Assembly: GCA_902517795.1 (NCBI GenBank) | Contig: CABYDR010000012.1 | Span: 1 to 35,326 of the forward strand | Source of the DNA: an uncultured Woeseiaceae bacterium | Lineage (GTDB): Bacteria; Pseudomonadota; Gammaproteobacteria; Steroidobacterales; Woeseiaceae | Direction of reading: 5' to 3' | Length of the DNA stretch: 35,326 nt | Shown here: one piece after another, positions 19,863 to 28,680 of the stretch | How positions within the stretch are numbered: the stretch's first letter is position 1 | Layout of the letters: each line of letters begins with the position of its first letter | Position numbers and translations under genes: made by a program | Notes under the pieces: generated by a model | Told to the model about the DNA's origin: nothing | Databases searched by the model: none | Seen by the model: only the letters and a program-made list of their open reading frames with translations

Positions 19863-21311
19863 TTAGAGGACTAGCAAAGACATAAACTCATCGACATCGG
19901 TTGAATTTAATTGTTCTCTATTTGGGCATAAGCTGCTCAATTTGTCCCACTGACTTTCATGTAATTTGTCCTGGATACTCGTCTCAAATTTTTTCTTGAG
20001 GATTGGAATGCCTTCCTTTCTTCTCTCTTTATGGCCAACCGGATAATCAATTGAAACTTTATCGGTTTTTGTTCCATCATTAAATTCTATTTGTATAGAG
20101 TTTCCAATGTACCTTTTACTCGGGTCGAAATAATCTTTCGTAAATGTATAATTTTCTTTTACATGCATTTTAGCCCTCAGCACATCAATTCTTGGATCAT
20201 CAGCAATTTTATCCTCGTAGTCAGAGGCTGTCAGGCGCCCGAAAATCAATGGAATAGCAACCATATATTGTAGACAATGATCACGGTCAGCTGGATTATC
20301 TAAGGGGCCAGTTTTGTCGATAATTCTTACTCCAGCTTCTTGAGTTTCGATTTGTACTGACTTAATAGTATTAAGCCTGTGTTTCACTGAACCATGTAAT
20401 TGCATTGCTGCTTCTACTGCCGTTTGGGCATGAAATTCGGCTGGATATGATATTTTAAACAAAATATTTTCCATCACATACGAACCAAACTCTTGATTGA
20501 TATTTACGCGGTTTCCCTTAAATAGGACATCATGGAACCCCCAGGTCTTTGCAGTCAATGCAGTTGGATAGCCCATTTCATTTTTCATGGAAATATATGC
20601 AAGGCGCATTGCACGGCTTGTAGCATCGCCAGCTGCCCAGCTTTTCCTTGAGCCTGTGTTAGGTGCATGTCTGTATGTTCTCAGTGCACCACCATCAATG
20701 AATGCATTAGAAACAGCATTAATTATTTGCTCTTTGGTCCCTCCTAACATGCCAGTTAAAACTGCTGTAGAAGCAACTCTCACGAGAAGAACATGATCAA
20801 GCCCAACTCGATTAAAGCTGTTTTCTATCGCCAAGACGCCCTGTATTTCATGCGCTCTTATCATGGCTGACAATATGTCTTTTACTTTAAGAGGCGTTTT
20901 TCCTGTCATTCTTGCTTGACGGCTCAAGTAGTCTGATAGAGCTAAGATGCCTCCCAAATTGTCTGAGGGGTGGCCCCATTCTGCAGCTAACCAAGTATCA
21001 TTAAAATCGAGCCACCTAACCATAGCACCAATATTAAAAGCAGCCATTACCGGGTCTAATTCGAAGGAGGTTCCAGGAATTCTCGCGCCACCTCGCAATG
21101 TTGCTCCTGGCACTACTGGGCCAAGCAGCTTTGTACAAGCAGAATAATCTAGCGCTTGAAACCCGCAAGCAAGTGTATCCATCAAACAATAGTGCGCTGT
21201 TTCATATGCTAAATCAGAGTGCTCATCATTTGAGAGCACGTAATCTGCAATCCTTATGAGCAGATCATCTGGTTCTCTTCTCACAGCGGAGCGAATATCA
21301 TCAGTTGTCAT
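19863..21311 (-). CDS. prpD: 2-methylcitrate dehydratase PrpD
   Basis: A 482-residue cofactor-free dehydratase of the MmgE/PrpD family, converting 2-methylcitrate to 2-methylaconitate and, in the PrpD type, acting within the methylcitrate cycle. Seen: YCLMDTLACGFQAL near residue 41, MVRWLDFNDTWLAAEWGHPSDNLGGILAL near 97, AHEIQGVLAIENSFNRVGLDHV, the TGSRKSWAAGDATSRAMRLA block near 222, and AKTWGFHDVLF. Length matches E. coli PrpD (483). The ATG has GGAG 5 bases upstream. It is the last gene of the prpB-prpC-prpD run. No AcnD/PrpF pair is present, consistent with PrpD doing the step. Confidence 0.95.
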   Translation of the reverse strand: MTTDDIRSAVRREPDDLLIRIADYVLSNDEHSDLAYETAHYCLMDTLACGFQALDYSACTKLLGPVVPGATLRGGARIPGTSFELDPVMAAFNIGAMVRWLDFNDTWLAAEWGHPSDNLGGILALSDYLSRQARMTGKTPLKVKDILSAMIRAHEIQGVLAIENSFNRVGLDHVLLVRVASTAVLTGMLGGTKEQIINAVSNAFIDGGALRTYRHAPNTGSRKSWAAGDATSRAMRLAYISMKNEMGYPTALTAKTWGFHDVLFKGNRVNINQEFGSYVMENILFKISYPAEFHAQTAVEAAMQLHGSVKHRLNTIKSVQIETQEAGVRIIDKTGPLDNPADRDHCLQYMVAIPLIFGRLTASDYEDKIADDPRIDVLRAKMHVKENYTFTKDYFDPSKRYIGNSIQIEFNDGTKTDKVSIDYPVGHKERRKEGIPILKKKFETSIQDKLHESQWDKLSSLCPNREQLNSTDVDEFMSLLVL

Positions 21312-21339
21312 GATTTCTCCGTTTCAATCATTATTAAAT

Positions 21340-21357
21340 TATTTAGATTATTTAGAT
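21340..21357. repeat. two 9-bp tandem copies of TATTTAGAT between prpC and prpD
   Basis: TATTTAGAT occurs twice without a gap immediately after the prpC stop. It may be simple AT-rich slippage; no function is suggested. Confidence 0.4.
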
Positions 21358-22467
21358 TTATGAATTCCATTTCTTCAAGCTCGGGCCAACGTACTCTGCT
21401 GCAGGCCTTATAAGTTTATTATTTTTTCTCTGCTCCATTGCATGTGCGGCCCAACCTGTAATGCGAGAACAAACAAATATTGGTGTAAATAAATAAGTTG
21501 GAACACCCATAAAATGATAAACGCTCGCCGCATAAAAGTCGGCATTGGCAAATAATTTTTTCTTTTCCCACATTGTTTTTTCGATCGCTTCAGATATGTC
21601 ATAAAGTTGGCTATCACCATATTCTTGAGCGAGAATTTTCGACATTTTTTTATTAACACTATTGCGTGGATCAGAAGTTGTATAAACACGATGACCAAAT
21701 CCCATGATTTTTTCTTTTTTTGCTAGCATTCGTGCTATTCCATCAATAGCCTCTTCTGGGGTATCAAAACTTTCGATTAATTCCATTGCAGCTTCATTCG
21801 CACCACCATGTAAGTTGCCACGGAGGGCCCCAATTGCTCCCGTTATTGCTGAATGCATATCAGAAAGTGTGGCTGTAATTACTCTGCCAGTAAATGTTGA
21901 AGCATTAAATTCGTGTTCAGCGTAGAGTATCAGGGTCGTATCTAGTGTCTTTCTGTGTAATTCCGAGGGCGCTCTATCATGCAATAAATGAAGAAAATGT
22001 CCGGATATGCTGTCCTCATTTGTTGCTAGATTTATTCGTACTCCATCAACATGAAAACGGTGCCAGTATAAGAGAATTGATGGCAAGCAAGACAGAAGTC
22101 TGTCTGCAGCCTCTTCTTGATTTGAAAAATCCCTCTCTTCTGGCTCAAAGTTACCAAGAAAAGATACGCCTGTTCTTAGAACATCCATAGGGTGTGTATT
22201 TCTTGGAATCATCTCCAGTACCGTTTTTAATTCACTCGGAAGATCCCTCATTAATTTTATTCGCTTAATGTAATCATCTAGTTCATTCTTATTGGGAGGT
22301 TTGCCTCTCAATAACAAGTATGCAACTTCTTCAAAACTAGCATTATCCACTAGATCGTATATGTCATAACCACGATATGTTAATCCTGCGCCCTCTTTTC
22401 CTACTGTGCATAGTGACGTTTCACCAGCATTTATGCCTGCTAATCCACCGGTTTTAGTGTTGTCCAT
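21358..22467 (-). CDS. prpC: 2-methylcitrate synthase PrpC
   Basis: A 369-residue citrate-synthase-fold enzyme condensing propionyl-CoA with oxaloacetate. The short length and the N-terminus GGLAGINAGETSLCTVGKEG...LTYRGYDI mark the PrpC class rather than the longer hexameric GltA. The catalytic residues are visible: His in NLHGGANEAAM near 218, His in MGFGHRVYTTSDPR near 256, Asp in NADFYAASVYHFMG near 310. The C-terminus AEYVGPSLKKWNS fits. GAGGAAG precedes the ATG at 22467. It lies 8 bases after prpB. Confidence 0.95.
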   Translation of the reverse strand: MDNTKTGGLAGINAGETSLCTVGKEGAGLTYRGYDIYDLVDNASFEEVAYLLLRGKPPNKNELDDYIKRIKLMRDLPSELKTVLEMIPRNTHPMDVLRTGVSFLGNFEPEERDFSNQEEAADRLLSCLPSILLYWHRFHVDGVRINLATNEDSISGHFLHLLHDRAPSELHRKTLDTTLILYAEHEFNASTFTGRVITATLSDMHSAITGAIGALRGNLHGGANEAAMELIESFDTPEEAIDGIARMLAKKEKIMGFGHRVYTTSDPRNSVNKKMSKILAQEYGDSQLYDISEAIEKTMWEKKKLFANADFYAASVYHFMGVPTYLFTPIFVCSRITGWAAHAMEQRKNNKLIRPAAEYVGPSLKKWNS

Positions 22468-22475
22468 ATCTTCCT

Positions 22476-23351
22476 CTATTTATCTCTTTGTTTTTTTTTA
22501 CTAAGAATTTTATCTACCTTTTCTTCATAAACTTCATAGTTCAGTGTTTTATAAAGAGCTGTCCTTGTTTGCATGTTTTCTATTTGATTTTTTTGTGTCC
22601 CTTCTTGCTTTATTGCCTCGTAAGTTTTCATTGCAGCATTTGCCATTGAACGTGCAGCGGATAGAGGATATAAAATAATTTTTACACCCGCACCTCTCAT
22701 CTCTTCAACTGAATATAATGGCGTCATACCAAATTCAGTTAAATTGGCTAGAACAGGCACATTAATTGAATCAGTAAAAGTTTTATATTGATCCAGGTCT
22801 GTTAGCGCTTCAGCAAATATAATATCGGCGCCAGAATTAATATATGTTCTTGCTCTATCGATTGATTTTTCCAGTCCTTCCGCTGCAAGAGCGTCTGTCC
22901 TAACAATGATTGTGAAGTCATCATCTCTGGCGTCAACTGCCGCTTTGATTCTGTCGTTCATTTCATTTACAGAAACAATCTCTTTGCCAGGTCTATGGCC
23001 GCATCTTTTTGAAGCAATTTGATCTTCAATGTGGCAACCACTTGCCCCAGCTTTTTTCATTTCTTTCACAGTTCTTGCCACCATGAATGCATTGCCCCAT
23101 CCTGTATCTGCATCCGCTATTAGAGGCAAATCACATGAATATGAAATTCGTCTAATGTCTTCACAAACATCGTTTAAAGTAGTCATCGCCAAATCAGGCA
23201 GACCAAGTGAGTGGTTGGCAACACCTGCTCCTGAAAGATATATTGCTTTAAAACCAGCATTTTTTGCTAACAAAGCGCTATAAGCATTAATTGTTCCAAC
23301 CATCTGAAGTGGCTGTTCATCCCTCATAGCTTGTTGTAGCATTTTGTTCAC
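22476..23351 (-). CDS. prpB: 2-methylisocitrate lyase PrpB
   Basis: A 291-residue TIM-barrel lyase of the isocitrate lyase/PEP mutase family, splitting 2-methylisocitrate into pyruvate and succinate. Seen: LSGAGVANHSLGLPDLAMTTL, LIADADTGWGNAFMVARTVKEM with metal-binding Asp, the active-site loop SKRCGHRPGKE near residue 115, and IVRTDALAAEGLEKSIDRA. The start is GTG at 23351: AGGA stands 6 bases upstream, whereas the ATG three codons inside (23342) would be too far from it. It is the first prp gene, 29 bases after the acuI-like gene. Confidence 0.95.
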   Translation of the reverse strand: MNKMLQQAMRDEQPLQMVGTINAYSALLAKNAGFKAIYLSGAGVANHSLGLPDLAMTTLNDVCEDIRRISYSCDLPLIADADTGWGNAFMVARTVKEMKKAGASGCHIEDQIASKRCGHRPGKEIVSVNEMNDRIKAAVDARDDDFTIIVRTDALAAEGLEKSIDRARTYINSGADIIFAEALTDLDQYKTFTDSINVPVLANLTEFGMTPLYSVEEMRGAGVKIILYPLSAARSMANAAMKTYEAIKQEGTQKNQIENMQTRTALYKTLNYEVYEEKVDKILSKKKQRDK

Positions 23352-23380
23352 TTCTTATCCTTTTCTTTTTTTTTTAAATA

Positions 23381-24370
23381 TTATTGAATTTTAACTACAA
23401 GCCTACCTCTTATATTACCTTCAATAAAATTATTGAATTGATCTGGCAGCTCATCGAATTCAATATGGTTTGGTGCGATTGTTTCCAGGTTTTTTGGTAA
23501 CAAATCTGTCCCAATTCTTTGCCAAACAATTTTTCTTAACTCCTTTGGGGTATCGACCGAATTTATTCCTAACAAATTTACAGCCCTCAAAATGAGCGGC
23601 ATAACTGTCGTTTCAAGCTTATGACTTGCTGCTAATCCAATTGAAGCAATATTTCCTCCGTAACGAGTTGTTTTCATTAGCCAAGACAAAACGTCTCCAC
23701 CTAAATTATCAATAGCGCCGCCCCATTTGGCTTTTTCTAGTGGTCTTTTCCCACAATCAAGATCCTGTCTAATGAGAATTTCATTAGCTCCAATGGAATG
23801 CAAAAAATCAGCTTGATCTTTTTTTCCTGTCAGCGCAATAACTTCATAACCCTTCTTGGCAAGCATATCAATTGCGATGCTTCCTACACCACCAGTTGCC
23901 CCTGAAACGAGAATTGGCCCTTTTTCAGGATGTTGCCCATTGAGTTCCATTTGGTGAATAGCTAATGCAGCAGTGTAACCAGCAGTTCCAATTTGCATGG
24001 CTTTATGACAATCAATATTTTCTGGCAGTTTCACAATTAGCTCTGCGGGCATTCTGGCATATTCTGTGTATCCACCATCACGAACTTCGCTCAAACCACA
24101 GCCATTTACTACTACTGTATCCCCTTTCTTAAGTGATGTTGAAGAAGTGTTTACAATTACTCCAGATAGGTCAATTCCTCCAATTAAAGGAAATTTTCTG
24201 AGAATTTTTCCTTTACCTGTAGCAGCTAATGCATCTTTGTAATTTATTGTGGAATGTGTAACTTTTATAATCGTATCGCCTTCTGACAGGTCATCCAATT
24301 CAAGATCGCAAAATCTAGTAGAAATTTTTTCTTGTTTATTATCAATTTGAAAGGCACGAAATTTTTTCAT
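23381..24370 (-). CDS. acuI: acrylyl-CoA reductase (NADPH), AcuI/YhdH family
   Basis: A 329-residue medium-chain dehydrogenase/reductase without zinc ligands. AcuI/YhdH enzymes reduce acrylyl-CoA to propionyl-CoA with NADPH, which detoxifies acrylate. Seen: STINYKDALAATGKGKILRKFPLIGGIDLSG at 40-70, the AcuI-type GGYTEYARMPAELIVKLP near 108, the nucleotide-binding motif SGATGGVGSIAIDMLAKKGYEVIALTGK near 156, and the C-terminus GRLVVKIQ. AGAGGA precedes the ATG. It stands immediately upstream of the methylcitrate genes, which consume propionyl-CoA, so the neighbourhood supports the assignment over a generic quinone reductase. Confidence 0.85.
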   Translation of the reverse strand: MKKFRAFQIDNKQEKISTRFCDLELDDLSEGDTIIKVTHSTINYKDALAATGKGKILRKFPLIGGIDLSGVIVNTSSTSLKKGDTVVVNGCGLSEVRDGGYTEYARMPAELIVKLPENIDCHKAMQIGTAGYTAALAIHQMELNGQHPEKGPILVSGATGGVGSIAIDMLAKKGYEVIALTGKKDQADFLHSIGANEILIRQDLDCGKRPLEKAKWGGAIDNLGGDVLSWLMKTTRYGGNIASIGLAASHKLETTVMPLILRAVNLLGINSVDTPKELRKIVWQRIGTDLLPKNLETIAPNHIEFDELPDQFNNFIEGNIRGRLVVKIQ

Positions 24371-24384
24371 TTTATCCTCTAAGT

Positions 24385-25329
24385 TTAGTGATTTTTTGAA
24401 AGCCAGTAATTCAATCCTGCAGCGTTTACGTATAAGTCTGTTTGTATAAAATTGTTTAACTTTTCCTCAATGTTACTGCAACCGTGTTCGAATAATTTAT
24501 TTTTTATATGCTCTTGAAGCGAGGAGTGAATAGATTGAAGTGTATCTTCCTCATTTGCATTTTTTTCAGCAATATCTACAAACTCATCAATAAATTTATG
24601 CAATACTGCCCCAATCTTTTCTATCTCATCTAACTGGCCAAAGTGAGCCGCGTAAATATATTTGGGTCGATATCCTATAATGGAATCAATTGAATTATGT
24701 GCTTCATCAGGATCAAATTGATTTGGTGATGTGATTGGTATACTTATCTTTCCATTAATAGAATCAAATTCTCTAAATGACATTCCAAAATTATCCCCAG
24801 AGAATACTGAGTTTGATATTTCATCAAAGATACAATAATGATGCTTAGCGTGACCTTCTGTAAAAAAAAGCTCGAATCTTCTATCTGATAGGTAGATTTC
24901 ATCTTTATCAGACGGAACGAATATTCTTTTCTCATCTATGGGAATAATTTCTCCGAACAAATGATCAAATAGATTTTTTCCATAGACTCTAACCGAGCTC
25001 TCTATAAGTTTTGATGGATTGATCATATGTTCCGCACCCTTAGGGTGGACAACAAGCTTTGCATTAGGAAGGAGTTTAATTAGCTTGCCCGCTCCTCCAG
25101 CATGATCCAAATGAACGTGTGTCAAGAAAATATACTTTACATCGGCATTATCAAGATTATTTTCTCTTAAAGAATTTTCAAGGATGTTAACGTTGTTCGA
25201 TGTGCCAACATCAATAAACGCTGCTTCACCATTTTGTAGAATCAGATGACTGGCATTGTATTGCGGTCTTACGAAATTTGTGTCGACGGTAATTATGCCG
25301 TTATCATTGATTATATTTTGTTTAGACAT
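24385..25329 (-). CDS. metallo-beta-lactamase-fold hydrolase, substrate unknown
   Basis: A 314-residue MBL-fold enzyme. The metal motif THVHLDHAGG is near residue 71, further ligands are likely His in TEGHAKHHYCIFD near 160 and Asp in VFSGDNFGM near 178, and YAAHFGQ near 230 supplies the last His. The dinuclear-metal set is complete. About 80 C-terminal residues, helical and charged, end in NAAGLNYWLSK, as in the glyoxalase II-like thioesterase branch. The ATG at 25329 is chosen over a TTG two codons upstream; both lie within 10 bases of the mnmG stop, without a strong ribosome binding site. Its place ahead of acuI and prpBCD suggests acyl-thioester hydrolysis (inference). Confidence 0.8.
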   Translation of the reverse strand: MSKQNIINDNGIITVDTNFVRPQYNASHLILQNGEAAFIDVGTSNNVNILENSLRENNLDNADVKYIFLTHVHLDHAGGAGKLIKLLPNAKLVVHPKGAEHMINPSKLIESSVRVYGKNLFDHLFGEIIPIDEKRIFVPSDKDEIYLSDRRFELFFTEGHAKHHYCIFDEISNSVFSGDNFGMSFREFDSINGKISIPITSPNQFDPDEAHNSIDSIIGYRPKYIYAAHFGQLDEIEKIGAVLHKFIDEFVDIAEKNANEEDTLQSIHSSLQEHIKNKLFEHGCSNIEEKLNNFIQTDLYVNAAGLNYWLSKNH

Positions 25330-25338
25330 AATCAAAGA

Positions 25339-27246
25339 TCAGGCAATTTTTTTATTGTTTTTTTTGAGATAAAGCAGCAACAATGAGAGAGTCGCTGGCG
25401 TTATTCCCTCTATTCTAGATGCTTGGCCAAGTGATTGTGGGAGAGTCTCCTGTAATTTTTGAATGGCTTCGTTCGATAGTCCATGTACACGAGAATAATC
25501 AATATCTCGGGGTAACATGAGGGATTCATTTTTTTCCAGTTTAAGTATTTCTTTTTCTTGTCGCTTTATGTAACCGGAGTATTTTGCTCTGGTTTCTAGT
25601 TGTGACTTGATTTGCTCTCTTTGTTCATCACTAAAATCATATGTGTTCCAATCTATTGGGCCAACAGTTGAGAGCGAAGTAACTATATCATGAGAGTATT
25701 CGGGTCTTTTTAACAGAGTTGCTGCATCGGTTTCTTTTTTATATTCACGGCCTAATATTTTTTTATCATCAGAAGTTAGTTTTTCTTTTGATAAAAATAT
25801 TGATTCTAGACGTAATTGCTCCTTATGAACAACATCCATTTTGTTGCTGAATGTTTCCCATCTTTGGTCATCAATCAGCCCCAGTTCGCGGCCTATTGGA
25901 GTCATTCTTTGGTCGGCGTTATCCTCTCTTAACAAAAGCCGATATTCTGCTCTGCTCGTAAACATCCTATATGGTTCACTTACGCCCCTTGAAGTTAAAT
26001 CATCAACCAAGACACCCATATACGAATTTTGTCTTGTAGGAACCCATTCATCCAATTTAAGCGAATATCTATGAGCATTTATCCCGGCAATTAAACCTTG
26101 AGCTGCCGCTTCTTCATATCCGGTTGTTCCATTTATTTGGCCTGCAAAAAATAAGCCTGATACTTTAATGGTTTCCAATGAAGGTCTTAATTCTCGAGGA
26201 TCGACAAAATCATATTCGATTGCATAGCCAAACTGGGTAATTTCAGCGTTTTCAAAACCAATAATTGATCTGACAAACTCAGTCTGAACTTCTCTTGGTA
26301 GGCTGGTAGATATCCCATTTGGATAAATTATTTTAGATTTAATTCCCTCTGGCTCTACGAATATCTGATGAGACTCTTTATTGGCAAAACGAACAATCTT
26401 ATCTTCAATGGAAGGACAATATCTAGGCCCAACGGATTCGATCACACCACTATATATAGGTGACGTATGGAGGGCTTCTGATATTATTTGATGGGTTTTC
26501 TTTGTTGTTTTGGTTATAAAGCAATTTAGTTGTTCAGGATGTTCTATTCTGGCACCCATAAATGAAAATACTGGCCTAGGATCATCGCCTGGTTGTTTCT
26601 GCATCTTTCTGTAATTTAAGCTATTCTTATCAAGTCTTGGTGGGGTGCCTGTTTTTAGTCTGCCAACCTTAAATGATAATGCCCTAATATTATTTGCTAG
26701 GTTGTTAGATGGCCTGTCGCCGATTCTCCCTCCTTCCTCTGAGTGATCACCAAATAAAATTTTTCCCGCTAAGAAAGTGCCTGTGGTGAGCACGACGCTC
26801 TTGGCAATGAATTTACCACTTTTTTTTGTTTGTACGCCTGTAATAATGTCTTTTTCGATGAGCAGCGAATCAACTGTCTCTTCAAGAAATGAGAGATTAT
26901 TCTGGTTTTTTAACAGCATGCTGACCGCGGCTTTGTATAGTGTTCTATCTGCCTGAGCTCTTGTTGCACGAACAGCGGGCCCCTTGCTTGCATTCAGGAC
27001 CCTAAAATGAATTCCAGCTTGATCAATTGCTTTAGCCATAATTCCTCCTAAAGCATCAATCTCTTTTGTAAGATGACCTTTTCCAATACCACCAACGGCT
27101 GGATTACAGCTCATTTCACCGATGGCTGATAATTTTTGAGTGATTAATAGAACCTTTGATCCAGCTCTAGCTGCAGCAGATGCCGCTTCTGTTCCCGCAT
27201 GACCGCCACCAATAATTATGACATCGTAACTATTATTTTGTTTCAT
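25339..27246 (-). CDS. mnmG: tRNA uridine-34 5-carboxymethylaminomethyl synthesis enzyme MnmG (GidA)
   Basis: A 635-residue FAD enzyme that works with MnmE on U34 of tRNAs. The FAD-binding motif GGGHAGTEAASAAARAG is at about 12-28, then MSCNPAVGGIGKGHLTKEIDALGG near 46 with one active Cys, GTFLAGKILFGDH near 157, RLKTGTPPRLD near 205, and YCPSIEDKIVRF near 279 with the second Cys. The C-terminal helical domain includes GYIKRQEKEILKLEKNE. Length fits the family (about 629). It follows mnmE by 51 bases; the usual next gene, rsmG, is displaced by about 5.5 kb. Confidence 0.97.
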   Translation of the reverse strand: MKQNNSYDVIIIGGGHAGTEAASAAARAGSKVLLITQKLSAIGEMSCNPAVGGIGKGHLTKEIDALGGIMAKAIDQAGIHFRVLNASKGPAVRATRAQADRTLYKAAVSMLLKNQNNLSFLEETVDSLLIEKDIITGVQTKKSGKFIAKSVVLTTGTFLAGKILFGDHSEEGGRIGDRPSNNLANNIRALSFKVGRLKTGTPPRLDKNSLNYRKMQKQPGDDPRPVFSFMGARIEHPEQLNCFITKTTKKTHQIISEALHTSPIYSGVIESVGPRYCPSIEDKIVRFANKESHQIFVEPEGIKSKIIYPNGISTSLPREVQTEFVRSIIGFENAEITQFGYAIEYDFVDPRELRPSLETIKVSGLFFAGQINGTTGYEEAAAQGLIAGINAHRYSLKLDEWVPTRQNSYMGVLVDDLTSRGVSEPYRMFTSRAEYRLLLREDNADQRMTPIGRELGLIDDQRWETFSNKMDVVHKEQLRLESIFLSKEKLTSDDKKILGREYKKETDAATLLKRPEYSHDIVTSLSTVGPIDWNTYDFSDEQREQIKSQLETRAKYSGYIKRQEKEILKLEKNESLMLPRDIDYSRVHGLSNEAIQKLQETLPQSLGQASRIEGITPATLSLLLLYLKKNNKKIA

Positions 27247-27297
27247 GGCAGTATATTAATCGAAAAATGCTTATGTATACATATTTAAAGAATATTC

Positions 27298-28644
27298 TTA
27301 TTTTCCAATACAGAACTCCGAAAATATCTTTCCCAACAAGTCATCACTACTCAATTTCCCTGTGATTTCTCCAAGTGCTTCACTTGCGATCCTTAGTTCT
27401 TCAGCAAATAATTCGCCAGCTTTGTGAGTGAGCAAATGCTCTTTTCCTAGAAGAAAGTGATCATAAGATCTCTCTAATGCTTTGATATGTCTAGTTCGAG
27501 CGGAGAAAACACCATCACTAGAAAAGTCATAGTTAGATAATTTTTTTATCCTTAGTAAGAGCTCATCTATGCCTATATTTAACTTTACAGAAATATTTAT
27601 CTTCTCGTCTTCATCAGGCATTTCATTTTTATTATTTATTAAGTCAATTTTATTATTGACATGCAAACATGATAATCCTGATGGCAATATCACAATATTC
27701 TCAGAGGAATTAGTTGAAATATCATTAATTAGAATGGCTATATCCATAGTCTCTAGCAATTTTTTAGTTCTTTTGATCCCTTCTGCCTCAATTTCATCTG
27801 GGTTATCTCTAATGCCAGCAGTGTCGTAAAAAATCACCTGCAAACCATCTATATCGACAGTAATTTTTAAAATGTCCCTGGTTGTTCCAGGGGCATCAGT
27901 AACAATTGCCTTATCACTCTTTGCTAGATGATTGAATAGGCTCGATTTACCTGCATTTGGGGGGCCGACAATTGCAACCTGGACACCATTTCTTAATATT
28001 TCACCTGATGTGGCTCCATCCAATGTTGATTTGAAGAGTTCCTGGCATAGCTCAATATTGGTAATGAGTTCTTGATCACTGAGAAAATCTATCTCTTCTT
28101 CTGGAAAATCAATTGCTGCCTCAACAAACAATCGAAGCTTCGTGAGTTTTGTATTTAGTTCAAAAATTAGCCCTGAAAATGTTCCTGATAGTGATTGAAC
28201 TGCTGCCTTTACCGATTTGGTTGTAACGCATGAAATAAGATCTGCAAGGGCCTCTGCCTGAATCAAATCAATTTTATTATTAAGAAATGCTCTTTTAGAA
28301 AATTCACCTGGCTCAGCACTTCTTGCACCTAAACCAACAATTTCATCAATCAAAAGCTCCCCTAATAAGGGGCCACCATGTGAATGAAATTCGACGACAG
28401 ACTCTCCTGTGAATGAGTTTGGTGAAGGGAAGAAAATTATTAACCCTATGTCAATGATTTCATTTTTTTTATTTCTAAATTTTCTATATGTTGCAATTCT
28501 AGGTGCCGGAAGATCGCCGATTATTTTTTTTGCAATTATTTCAGCATCGATTCCTGAGACTCTTATGACATTGATTCCACCAATTCCTCCGCCAGTAGCG
28601 CAAGCAACAATCGTATCCTCAATGTATGATTTTTCAGGCAGCAT
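27298..28644 (-). CDS. mnmE: tRNA modification GTPase MnmE (TrmE)
   Basis: A 448-residue dimeric GTPase, partner of MnmG. The N-terminal folate-binding domain has DTIVACATGGGIGGINVIRVSG and the FHSHGGPLL block, followed by EFSKRAFLNNKIDLIQAEALADLI near 118. The G domain has the P-loop GPPNAGKSSLFN near 222, TTRDI, DTAGI near 270 and NKID for guanine. The C-terminus FCIGK carries the conserved Cys of the family. Between yidC and mnmG, as usual. Confidence 0.97.
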   Translation of the reverse strand: MLPEKSYIEDTIVACATGGGIGGINVIRVSGIDAEIIAKKIIGDLPAPRIATYRKFRNKKNEIIDIGLIIFFPSPNSFTGESVVEFHSHGGPLLGELLIDEIVGLGARSAEPGEFSKRAFLNNKIDLIQAEALADLISCVTTKSVKAAVQSLSGTFSGLIFELNTKLTKLRLFVEAAIDFPEEEIDFLSDQELITNIELCQELFKSTLDGATSGEILRNGVQVAIVGPPNAGKSSLFNHLAKSDKAIVTDAPGTTRDILKITVDIDGLQVIFYDTAGIRDNPDEIEAEGIKRTKKLLETMDIAILINDISTNSSENIVILPSGLSCLHVNNKIDLINNKNEMPDEDEKINISVKLNIGIDELLLRIKKLSNYDFSSDGVFSARTRHIKALERSYDHFLLGKEHLLTHKAGELFAEELRIASEALGEITGKLSSDDLLGKIFSEFCIGK

Positions 28645-28680
28645 GTTACGAAATAATCAATATAGGTTATATGCTATTCT

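Noticed and set aside
20391-20406. GTTTCACTGAACC in prpD as a degenerate parS
   Set aside because: The CACGTG core is missing, so ParB recognition is unlikely.
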